Assembly: GCA_021401465.1 (NCBI GenBank)
Contig: JADDMT010000116.1
Coordinates: 1-64,000, forward strand
Reading direction: 5' to 3'
Source: Teratosphaeria epicoccoides
Lineage: Eukaryota > Ascomycota > Dothideomycetes > Mycosphaerellales > Teratosphaeriaceae
DNA: 64,000 nt
Made by a program: the position numbers and the translations under genes. Shown one piece after another: positions 23,915 to 33,352 of this stretch; positions within the stretch are counted from its first letter, which is position 1, and each line of letters opens with the position of its first letter. Under the pieces are notes generated by a model. That model ran no database searches. It worked only from the letters and a program-made list of their open reading frames with translations, and was not told the DNA's origin.

Positions 23915-25251
23915 CTATACCCCATCCAGGCCACGGGCGTCCTCCTCCAACACTGTCCAATCTGACTTGACCTCGATCCCACTGCCCAGCCTCTCCGACC
24001 CATCCGACCGACCCTCACTCCAAATGCGTCGGCCCGGCTCTGCAGCTGCGGTCGTAAGTCTCTTGCCATCGTGGTGCTTCTTGGTCATGTCATGACTGTC
24101 TTCCTCGTCTTCGGCATGGAAAGTGAGATCCGTGAGCGTGTATGGGCCCCGAGGTCTCCGGATATGATTTTTCCAAGACGTCAAGCCATTGCTGTCGGTA
24201 CCCGGTGTCGCCATACCGTCCTCGTTTGACGCAACATTCCCGCGCGATGAGATGGAGCCGAAGATGTACTGGAGCCCAAGCAGTCTGATTGCGGGACGCA
24301 GGCACGGCAGGCACGCACAGATCATGCCGCAGTGGATTTCGACTGCGGACCAGATGACGGCCTCGGAGAAGTTGAAGGTTACGTCGCTGGACAGCAGGTC
24401 GAGGCTCATAAGCACGCTCAGGCGCACCATCGAGACCACGGAGACGAAGCAGCCGAGCATGAACATGCAGCCCAGTGCGATGCGTTGGGCAACAGGTGCG
24501 TTTAAGGTCCAGACGTACGGCAGGGGCAGAATCAGGAGAATAGCGTCGGTGGTAACGTTGACGATAGAGGCAGAGAGCCAGATGGTCCGGGTCTTGATGC
24601 ATTTTCTGTCTGTGATTGTGATGTCCCATTGAGATTGGACTGGGTCGCAAGCGAAGATGACGGTGAACGTCTAGAGCAGGTCAGTTGGGTGTAACGGTTA
24701 GGCTGCGAGCTGCATGGCTTACTACAGCAAAGAACCACATGGCACAAACTGCACCAACTATCAAGATAGGTATCCGACTCTTGACTGAGAACAGGCGCCA
24801 GTAGAAAGCCAGGATCGCTGCTTTCACCGCGCTGATGCAGCATGTATAGAGCAGCTGGGCGTAGAATAGAATCTCCAGGTACGTGATGACTCCGCTCCTC
24901 GGCACTTCAGTATCAACGTGTAGGCCCTGATATGGTCTCAGCCCTGGCAGTGTCGTTAGTAGGGCATTGATGGAACCCGAACTTTCCAATCGCACCAAGC
25001 ATGACCACAAAGAACTGCGAATGATCAGTCGTCGATCTGGTTGTCGAAATCTGTGAGCGACTTACCCAGGCATTCACAAAAACAAGTGCAACCAACGTCA
25101 GAACGTCGTCCCACCCAAGACCTTGCCTTCCTATCGACGAGATTCTGCACCATATCCTCAATGGCACAATCAACATGACCACCATGTAGGTCGAGATGGA
25201 CGCGCCATCCAGATGAGATCTAATCTGCACAAACGTTGTGAGTCGGCCCAT
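23915..25251 (-). CDS. Integral membrane protein with fungal rhodopsin-like (SAT4/PTH11-type) domain
   Basis: Four exons: 25066-25251, a 19-bp exon at 24996-25014, 24723-24943 and 23915-24670, with introns of 51-52 bp, giving 393 aa. It has the multi-helix layout of the fungus-specific seven-helix family: an N-terminal helix (STYMVVMLIVPLRIWCR), the conserved GLGWDD turn, VLTLVALVFVNAW, YLEILFYAQLLYTCCIS with SAVKAAILAFYWRLF, then VGAVCAMWFFAV, FTVIFACDPV, the TIWLSASIVNVTTDAILLI helix and a last pair of helices. A long charged cytoplasmic tail (about 130 residues) follows. No extracellular CFEM domain is seen. Members are orphan receptor-like proteins; the ligand is unknown. The 19-bp exon is needed to keep frame and has good splice sites on both sides (CTACTAAC branch in intron 2). 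Confidence 0.83.
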
Positions 25252-26872
25252 CTTCTCGCTAACAACGACAACACACTGTTCGTTCGTCTGCCTTGATTTT
25301 CATGCGCGAGAATATAAGTCCTAATGCTTTGCAACCACGAACCCTCCAACCTCAGCCTCCACCCCTCCCAGCAGGAAGGATGATGCATGGCAGGTACAAG
25401 AATACCGCGCGCGGAATCCAGCCAGATCTCTCGGCATTGTGATCTGTGATTAGCAGTTCCAACCAATGTGGCGAGGATGCAGTGCTTTGACGACCTGCGG
25501 GGTCCGCTTCCCCGGCTATGTTGTGAAATTGCTGCGTGGACGAGGACGGTCTGCATTTGGCACGCCTCATGGGATTGGCAGGACGCGGTACTTTGTAGAG
25601 CAGTCGATGGCTGCCGCGAGCGAAGTCCTGGGAGCGCTGTTGCGAAGCGCAGATGCAGGAATGTGCAGCGGCCCTGGCGCTGCCAACGTTGACGCCGCTA
25701 CGGACACACAGTCTGAGCCATGGTCGTTCGAGCCCTGCGGCGGGACGGCATCGACGCTCACGTCGTCGATTGACGAAGTAGCGTTTCACAGGCGACTGCA
25801 TGGGCGCGCTCCTGCTTGGGAGCTGGGCTGCCGTCCAGGTTGTGCCAGATGCGCAAGCACTCCAAAAACTCAATTTCCATCGATGCGCGTCGCCAACTGA
25901 TAGCTTGGGCTGCCGTCTGCACACGCAGGGCCAAGAAAAGGGGAGGTGAAGGCATGGCCCGGGGTTCCATGGCCGGGGATCTAGTTCCGTCGTGTTGGGA
26001 CTTTGTTTATCGACCGACCGCTCCGGTGTGGTGTCTGGAACTAGGAACTGCCTCAGGGCCAAGGCTTCATGGTTGGTTTGACCTTAGAGCCTTGTTGAGC
26101 GGAGATGGCATGAGCGTGTCTCTGCAAGCAGGGCCGCTTTGCGCATTCCTATGAAAAGGCTCAGATACGCACATCTGGGATGCATAATCCGTCCAAATCC
26201 TCGTGACCTCTGGAGTCACATCGGTTACGTCCATACTGTTCCTGGTCTCGTCTCCCTGTTACTCCCCTTTATCGTGTCTTCTAGCGATGCCTTCCGCCAA
26301 GGAGCAGGATCGGGAAGACCACGCTGTTGTGCTAATGCCATTATCCCGAGCAGCGACTGTGATCGCGTGACATGAACAGGCCAACTTCGATAGGCGGAGA
26401 AACAACATCGCCGGGGAGAGCAGCATATATGTATGTATCCATGCACGCGGCGATGTGAGCCGAGCGGTGGCGTGCGTGCTTATGGGCCTTGTCATGCCGG
26501 ATTGTCATTGCTGTGTATCCGATGACCAGGAAGCCAGGGTCAAGAGACACCTTTGACTCAGGTCTACCCGCTAGGATTGGTCTATCGCCCACGCACTCCG
26601 CTCTCACATGCAAGTTGAGAAGATACCAAGCAACTCCGACCAATGCCGCCCATGCAACGGCACACCAGCAGACCCAGTAGCACCACACCACGCTATGATT
26701 CCTCTTTCGGGCCCATGGCAGCGAGCATAAATGCTTTTCGATCTCTGCATTGTCACACCACGTACTGGCTACTGGCGTGCGCGGTCATCGTGGACTCGCG
26801 GAAACCCCTCACATTAATCAAGCAAGACGTCCCCTTGGTCCCTTCCGACTATCGTTTCAACTTGTAGTCGCA
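25252..26872. other. Intergenic region between divergent membrane-protein and P450 genes
   Basis: About 1.6 kb, GC-balanced. Overlapping open frames near 25352-26062 occur on both strands without motifs and appear to be chance. It must contain the promoters of both divergent genes. Confidence 0.45.
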
Positions 26873-28646
26873 ATGGCGGTCTTGGACGTGTCCAACTCGC
26901 ACCTTTTGCTGCTGGGAAGCGTCCTGACGACCACCTATGTACTATACATCGTTATCTACCGTCTCTACTTTCACCCTCTGGCACGGTATCCTGGGCCTTT
27001 TTGGGCACGGCTGACGGCCTGGCCTTCCTGGTGGCATACGGTCAGGCAGGATCGTCATTTATGGCTGTTCAGCCTGGAGGAGAAATACGGTATGCTCGCG
27101 AGCAGAAGTATGGCAGGCCATCATGATGCTGAAAGCCCAAAGGCACAACATTTCGCTACAGACCGGATGCAGTCCTGGTGAACACGCCGACCGCTTTTCG
27201 GACAATCTTTGGGCCCCGCGGCAACGTGAAGAAAAGCGATGATTACTACAGGATATGGCCGAAGACCATCGACATCAAGAGCACTTGGAACGTCACAGAT
27301 CTCGAGACGCATGCTAGGAAGCGCCGTGTACTCAACTACGCCTTCTCTGACAGGGCGCTCCGCGACGCCGAGCCCGCGGTTCAAGCAAATATTGATAAGT
27401 GGCTGGACCTGTTTGGAAGGTTTGGTCAAAATGGCAAGAAATCTTTTAATGTAGCGCATGAAGTGAACTATCTGGTCTTTGATATCCTCGGCGATCTGTG
27501 TTTCAGCAAATCGTTCGAGATGATGGCGCCTGAGAACGAAGGCACGGCGATCAGAGAGATCCCAAAGGTTCTCGCTCAGTTTCTGGCCGCAATGCATCCG
27601 GTAAGAAGGTCAGTGTCCGCCGATGCGCGGCTCGCCCGTTGACGCTCTCACAGATTGCCTTTGCACCTTGGGCCGAATGGTGGCTATGGATGAGGCCTCG
27701 TGGTCTCGACTGGCTGCTTACCAAAGCACCGCCGCCAGCTGCTAAAAAGTGGGACGCCGTCGTGAGCAAATGCCTTGCGGACCGCACGCAAGTTGAGCTC
27801 GACGTCGAAAGATCTGGCAAGAAAGGATCAGAGACGCGCAAGGATTTCTTCTCCTGGCTTTGGGACGCCGTCGATCCCGCGACTGGACAAATCGGGTACT
27901 CTCGTCACGAGCTCTATGGTGAGATGGAGCTCCTGATAATAGCTGGCTCCGACACAACTTCCATCGTATTGTCGGGCATGGTATTCCACCTGGCGCGTAA
28001 CCCTGAGATTCAGGAGAAGCTGGTGACCGAACTGCGCTCAGCCTTCTCTAGCTACAACGAGATTCAGAGCGGTTCGAAGCTTGCGTCGTGCAAATATCTC
28101 CGCGCATTCATCAACGAGGGCTGCCGAGTAAGTGGGCCAGTTCCTGCCGAGCTAGCACGAACGGTATTGCCAGGCGGCACGCATGTGGACGGAGACTTCT
28201 TTCCGGAAGGCACCAGATTGAGCGTCGGCTTTTACAATCTGAGCTACAACAAAGACATCTATCCGGATCCGTTCAAGTTCCGTCCGGAGCGCTGGATTGT
28301 GGACGAGAAGGATCCCAAGTCCGTAGCTGAGGTTCAGCAAGCCGAATCTGCTTTCTGCGCGGTAAGTGTAAGTTTGAGCGCATGCTTGGCCCCTCTACTG
28401 ACGAGACAGCAGTTCTCTGCTGGCTCCCGCGGGTGCATTGCTAAGAACTTGGCAATGTTGGAGATGCTCCTCGTAATCGCCAAGCTTGTTTGGCGCTTTC
28501 AGGTCAAGCAAGATCCCAACAACAAGCTGGGTGGTGGCACTCCAGACGGCAGGCCGGGCCGGCGTAACGAGGACCAGTATCAGCTCTACGAAGCTTTCGT
28601 TGCGCTGCGAGATGGACCTATGGTACAACTGTATCCCAGTAAGTGA
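26873..28646 (+). CDS. Cytochrome P450 monooxygenase (fungal microsomal type)
   Basis: Four exons (26873-27089, 27143-27600, 27654-28361, 28410-28646) give about 539 aa. Introns are 53, 53 and 48 bp; the last acceptor is an ACAGCAG pair, so 51 bp is equally possible. An N-terminal membrane anchor (about residues 8-30) is followed by HPLARYPGPFWARLT. Key motifs: I-helix AGSDTT, K-helix ExxR as EGCR, PERW as FRPERW, and the heme loop FSAGSRGC with cysteine near residue 470. The heme motif continues IAKNLA, where most P450s have Gly two residues after the Cys. The first intron removal restores KYG-TTFRYRPDAVLVN, typical of CYP65/isotrichodermin hydroxylase-like enzymes; substrate unknown. No backbone biosynthetic gene is next to it. 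It is the last intact gene before the AT-rich block. Confidence 0.9.
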
Positions 28647-29030
28647 TGGAGCTCTAGTGTTCTCCTACATAATGCAGAGTGCAATAGCTTACGGCCGTGA
28701 TGTTGGCTTTACTGGGCAGCAGCATCGCACCTCTCATTCGCGCATGCTGATTGCCTAGGACATACGACATTCGATTGCGACAAATATGACACGTGAACAC
28801 GAAGTGCACTGCAGCGGTCCAATCTGCCGGCTCGCCAGGAGCTGCTATGTCTCAATGATGACCCGGTTGGTTGTGATGTGATAAGACTCATGTTGAACTC
28901 GCCTGATCATGGAGGTAGGGGGCGGCGGTCTATATGTGCCAAGTAGTAAACGCCAAATTCATGTGTTTTTGGTCAGCTGATATCACGTGGATTCGCACAA
29001 TGAGGGTGGTTATTATTGAATACCACTTCA
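28647..29030. other. Transition from gene-bearing DNA to AT-rich repeat block
   Basis: No gene is seen. Composition changes abruptly at about 29,000-29,050 from balanced sequence to CTA/TAG-rich sequence. No LTR end or target-site duplication is recognisable at the edge. Confidence 0.6.
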
Positions 29031-29340
29031 CTAGCAATTAGTATTGTGATTGCCGTACTACTGTTAGCTCTAGTATAAGTGTCTCCTCTCTGCTGCTAAT
29101 CTACTATGCTACATCCTCTAATTACCTTAATATTGCTACTAACAAAATATCAATATAGCTGAATAATTCACTACTAAGTTGCCTGAGCCTAAACTGCTAC
29201 TACTAGCGCTAGTATAAGTAGTCTCTACACTTATAGCATACTTATAGGAGTAGTTACTAACTTGTAGTAGTAGTTTGCGCTATCTAGAGACTAAGAATAC
29301 TACTAGCTGTCTAGAGACTAAGAATACTACTAATTAGTAG

Positions 29341-29844
29341 TATAAGTCTAAACAGAGCTAGTAGTATGATTATAATACTAGCTTAAAGGAGAAAGATGCT
29401 ATTCTATATAAGTATAACATAGCTAGCTATATTATAGAGACTAACGAAGGCAAGCTAGCTAGTATTCCATGTAACAAATACACTAAGCGCGGCTATTAGT
29501 GTAGGGTATAGGCCTAGCGTGATAATGTAGCCTACATATTCTATAAGTGTAACAATCATGTTAGATGTCATGCTAATTACTAGCATAAGCTGTTAATTAA
29601 GGAGAAAATAGGGGCAGTTAAGTCAAGGCTTACTGCGATTAAACTACGACTAGACGAATTCAATATGCGTATTAACACGCGGTTTAGTAATATAGAGGGT
29701 ATGCTTAGTAGTACTAGAGACATTAACAATGTTAATGATACTAGTAACATGCGGTCTATTATAGCAAGGTTTAGTGCAATTAAGGGGCAGATAGCTATGC
29801 TAGTAGAGCATGTCGCTAGTCTTGTAGACTTAGAAATCTCATAG
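29341..29844 (+). pseudogene. Decayed cysteine-cluster plus coiled-coil open frame
   Basis: One continuous frame with a few in-frame TAG codons. Around 29,467-29,590 it holds a cysteine cluster (CNK-Y/C, KRGY then CRV, YKCNN, VRCHAN) in which tyrosines sit where a CxxC partner would be expected, consistent with TGY-to-TAY change. A helical, heptad-like region follows (AVKSRLTAIKLRLDEF, IEGMLSSTRDINNV, MLVEHVASLVDLEIS), ending at TAG 29842-29844. The layout resembles the antisense frame of Gypsy family B, so this may be a remnant of a third element, or a TE-encoded regulatory protein. Not a recognised family. Just upstream, a CTAGAGACTAAGAATACTACTA segment is tandemly duplicated (about 29,282-29,335). 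Confidence 0.5.
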
Positions 29845-30202
29845 ATTAGAGAAGATATAGATAATAGATAAATCTAAGCTATACCTAGAGAGTAGATACT
29901 ACTAAAATATAAGAGATATCTATCTATCTGCTTGATATCTTTTACCTAATAGATTAAGAGCTACAGATAATCTATTGTCGCTTGACTAAGTAGATATCTA
30001 TAGATAATAAGCTTAAACAGAGCAAAATCTAAGAAATTAAGATTTAGAACTTATATTTAGAGTACATGAAGCGTAAAGTCCTAACTATTAACAGGAGTAG
30101 AGCTTATCGATGTATAGTATGCACACTTTCAAGCCTTATTGCTAATAGAATAACATAGGCTCTACCTATACGTCTGTCTATGTTATCTCTATAGCAACCC
30201 TC

Positions 30203-30869
30203 TTAATTAGTACTTATTATTAGGGCATAATAAACTATATTCTTTATAATCCTTCTAACAAGCTGCATGTCCTTCTGCTAAATAGTAACGCGCTTAGCAT
30301 AGATGGCTACTAGGTTCGCATCTAGACATGTAGTTAGTAACTACGTAATATGACTCGCATCAAAACTTACTCTTAAAGTATAATACTAAGTACGCTTTAG
30401 CTGCCTCTTAAATCGCCTGAATAGCACTAGCTTAGAACCTGATGTCAGGTATTCTTATGTTGTCCTTTATGACCTCCTAGACAAGCCTCTAGAATAGTCT
30501 CTTTTAAATTAACAGATCCATAGAACACTAGTATCTCCTGATCTCTCTTAGCACTATCGCTATAAGCAAGTCAGTAATTAATCTTAGTAGAGAGTTACAA
30601 AACATACTACTAGCCTTCTACTTATGCTTCCTTCTCTGTAGTGTACTACTACCCTAAGCGTCCTTCTTCTTCTTATTCTGACTAGTCTTCTGATGCTAAT
30701 CCTTACGAGTCTTAGTGCCTTTCCTAGTAGCTGCTACCGCGGTCGTAGACTTGCTACTAGTGCTCTTGCGAGGTACTTTCTAGGCAGTCGTGCTTTAAGT
30801 AGTACTATTGCCTCGCCCGCGTAACGCGGCCTGCTATTCAAGCTAGGCTTTAGGGAGATTAGGAGGCAT
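30203..30869 (-). pseudogene. Degenerate histone H3 variant, CenH3-like, with one intron
   Basis: A minus-strand frame starting at ATG 30869. Exon 1 is 30371-30869, an intron spans 30322-30370 (GTAAGT donor, TACTAAC branch, CTAG acceptor), and exon 2 is 30203-30321: 206 codons including the terminal TAA. Fourteen internal codons are stops (10 TAG, 4 TAA, no TGA) and there is no frameshift. The first ~100 residues are a basic Lys/Ser/Thr-rich tail. The histone fold then reads VLREIRRY-stop-CSMDLLI (alpha-1), LV-stop-EV, a long loop 1, RF-stop-ASAIQAI-stop-EAAKAYLV (alpha-2), and across the splice NLVAIYAKRVTI-stop-QKDMQLVRRI (alpha-3). Loop 1 (about 30,430-30,465) is two residues longer than in canonical H3, as in CENP-A/CenH3. 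It is non-functional as it stands; whether it is a host duplicate or TE cargo is unknown. Confidence 0.8.
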
Positions 30870-31220
30870 GTCTAAGACTATTAGTATCGAGCTTGCATTA
30901 GGATATCTGCAGACATACTAGCTATAACGAGGTTACGCTATTTGCGAAAAGGTAGGATTAATGCGCTACTAATTAAAGCTATGTCATGTAGCGAATAGAG
31001 TGCAGGTAAGTAATAGATTGCTCTAGTAAAGCTTAAGTGCGAATGTAATAAGTAAGGGTTGTTAGAGGTTAGTACTACAAGAAAGGTTATAACAAGTCAT
31101 AAGGTAGTAAGGTAGGGCCTTTAGTTGCTAGGGCCACGTGCGCAAGCTATAGTAATACGCAAGTCGATTAAATTCAGAAGGTACATAATGCGCTTAGGTC
31201 TTAGAAAAGCGAGTGCGCAT

Positions 31221-31256
31221 GTGTCTACAGCATGTCTATAGTATGTCTACACTATA
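31221..31256. repeat. 11-bp repeat array, one of several
   Basis: Three degenerate units of the ATGTCTATAGC type. Related single or paired units occur at 31452-31472, 31579-31596, 32049-32083, 32208-32245, 33654-33697 and, in reverse orientation, on both sides of Gypsy element B (36121-36142 and 43064-43093). Confidence 0.8.
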
Positions 31257-31611
31257 CTAGACCTAGCTTAAGAAGTAGTAATGCTCTGTAGGTACTTCAA
31301 AGCATTAACTAAATCGTTGCTTAGTTAGTAATACTAGTATAACAAAGGGTAGGGTAATTAGCAAGTACCGAGTGCTTATCGAAAGGCTGCATCGCTCCTT
31401 CCTTCTAAGAACTGCCCCGCAATTAGACTAGTTAGACTTTAGGTAGTAATCTTTGTCTATAGTATGTCTACGTTAACTTTGCACAAAAACAAGAGACTAG
31501 TAATTTACTTACTAAAGATTAGGTTGCCTAGACTCGTACTACCTATAGAGTATATTAGTAGGAAAGCTCAAAAAAAGTTGTCTATAGCATGTCTATGTTA
31601 ACTTCGCATGA

Positions 31612-31925
31612 AAGCGCTAAGCAATATCTACTTCCTAGTACTAAACAGCTTTTACTCTTACTACCTAGCGCAAAGCAGCCTTGCTATAACCTGTGAAGCG
31701 CTAAGGGATATTAGCTTCCTAGCGCTTAACAGCTTTTACTCTTACTGCCTAGCGCAAAGCAGCCTTACTTTAACCTGTAAAGCGCTAAGGGATATTAGCT
31801 TCCTAGCGCTTAACAGCTTTTACTCTTACTACCTAGCGCGAAGCAGCCTTGCTTTAACCTATGAAGCGCTAAGGGATATTAGCTTCCTAGCGCTTAACAG
31901 CTTTTACTCTTACTGCCTAGCAAGA
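31612..31925. repeat. 84-bp minisatellite, about 3.7 copies
   Basis: Units begin at 31612, 31696, 31780 and 31864 (last one partial), each with AAGCGCTAA near the start and CTAGCGCTTAACAGCTTTTACTCTTACT inside. Because 84 is a multiple of three, it leaves an open frame of 28-residue repeats at 31608-31964, which I take as a by-product rather than a gene. Confidence 0.93.
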
Positions 31926-31962
31926 TTGCTAGTATCTAAGAGTAGTCGCTCTGAATTTCGCT

Positions 31963-32279
31963 AAGTAGGTTTATGTATAAGGTTCTAGTAGTAGGTAGCT
32001 TGCTATTTACAAGACAGAGCTCTATAATCTGTCCTAAAGAACGTTAGATGTCTATAGCATATCCATGGCATGTCTACATAGCTAGATAGTAGCTAAGCAG
32101 GGCTTCTTAGGAGGCAGTCGTCAAGTAGGTTTGTGTATAAGGTTCTAGAAGTAGGTAGCTTGCTATTTACAGGACAGAGCTCTATAATCTGTCCCAAAGA
32201 ACGTTAGATGTCTATAGCATGTCTATAGCATGTCTACATAGCTAGATAGTAGCTAAGCGGGGCTTAGTAAGAGGCAGAA
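31963..32279. repeat. Tandem duplication of a 160-bp unit
   Basis: The unit at 31963-32122 is repeated at 32123 to about 32279 with few differences. Each copy contains GGTTCTAG-AGTAGGTAGCTTGC and ends with an 11-bp repeat array and a GGGCTT segment. It follows the 84-bp minisatellite directly. Confidence 0.9.
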
Positions 32280-32287
32280 AGACTAGG

Positions 32288-32707
32288 TCATCTGTAGTGC
32301 GTCCTGTCGATGCTACTAAGATGCTTTTTTAGCTACTAAACAAGCTGTATATCTTTAGGCATAATAGTAATATGTTTTAAGTAGATCGTAATCATGTTAT
32401 ACCTTTCGAACTTAGCGACAAGATATGCTTCTACAGCCTCTTACAATGTAACTAAAGCAAGACTTTAGAAGCAATATTCTGCGTGACCTAGTGCTACTAA
32501 GCCTGCAATCTCTTAGACAAGCCAAGTAAATAGCAACTTTCGTAACAAGAGCTTAGTGCCTTTCTAATACTTCCGAACCTCTCGTATAGCTGCTAGCCCT
32601 AGCTTCTTAGGCTTATGCTGTCGAAAGGTCTGACTAGTCTGAACTGCGATTTTTTCCCTAGGCCTAGGGTGTAGGACCCGCTTTTTAGACGCCTTGCTAA
32701 AGGTGTT
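32288..32707 (-). pseudogene. Second degenerate histone H3-fold sequence, strongly diverged
   Basis: One continuous minus-strand frame with stops at expected Gln positions. Basic tail (SKASKKRVLHPRPREK), then AAIREVRKY-stop-KGTKLLLRKLLF (alpha-1), LV-stop-EIAGL, a loop 1 about three residues longer than canonical H3, CF-stop-SLALVTL-stop-EAVEAYLVAKFE (alpha-2), and ITIMPKDIQLV near the end (alpha-3 region). The probable stop is TGA at 32288-32290. A further basic tail lies in another frame from 32871 (KKRVTKKRKPVKK), so an intron or indel near 32,700-32,760 is likely and the true start is not resolved. It is too different from the copy at 30,203-30,869 to be a recent duplicate. The fold assignment rests on motif spacing read by eye. 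Confidence 0.65.
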
Positions 32708-33352
32708 TTATTAAGGTAAGCTTGTATACAGCTAATAGTAGTAGACTTCTTTACAGGCTTACGCTTTTTTGTAACCCTTTTCTTTAGCTGTATACAGTTG
32801 CGGAAAGTAGGGCTCTTTATAGGGTCTACATCACTCTTATTAGTATCCTCGATACTACTAAGTAGTAGCATATTGCTAGAAGGACGCGTTACGCAGGCGA
32901 TTTAGTAAACAAGACGGAATTTAGAGCGAGAAAATCAGGATCCAGGGCAGGCAAAAGACTTTAAATTACACATAGTAGGGCCGTACTATTCTAAATCAAG
33001 TAGTAATACCTATGGCATCAAAGCTTAGAATTAAGAATGTAGTATCGAAGCGTATATATGCTACATAGCATGAGGTCGCTAGAAGAGTAGTATAGTACTT
33101 GACTTTAACGATTTAAGATAGTAGTCTTAATTGCTAAGCAATGCTATAAGAGTCACGTAAGTTAGCAAGTAACAAGTCAACTCTAACGCTAACGCTAAGT
33201 CGCACGTTCCTTCTTTACTATACCTTCTAATTACTACCTAAAAGTAAAGCTTCTTTTAATCTACAACTTGTACTTCTTCTTCTCTGTTACTACTACTAAA
33301 GCGCTACTATGCGCTACCTGAAGAATTATAATACCTGTACTAGCTAATCATT

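Noticed and set aside
25352..26062. 236-codon minus-strand frame and a 144-codon plus-strand frame at 25466-25900
   Set aside because: Both are Arg/Ser/Pro/Ala-rich without domains, overlap each other, and show no splice-supported extension.
31608..31964. 118-codon open frame of 28-residue repeats
   Set aside because: It follows directly from the 84-bp minisatellite unit being divisible by three; the sequence is low-complexity and has no leader or family match.
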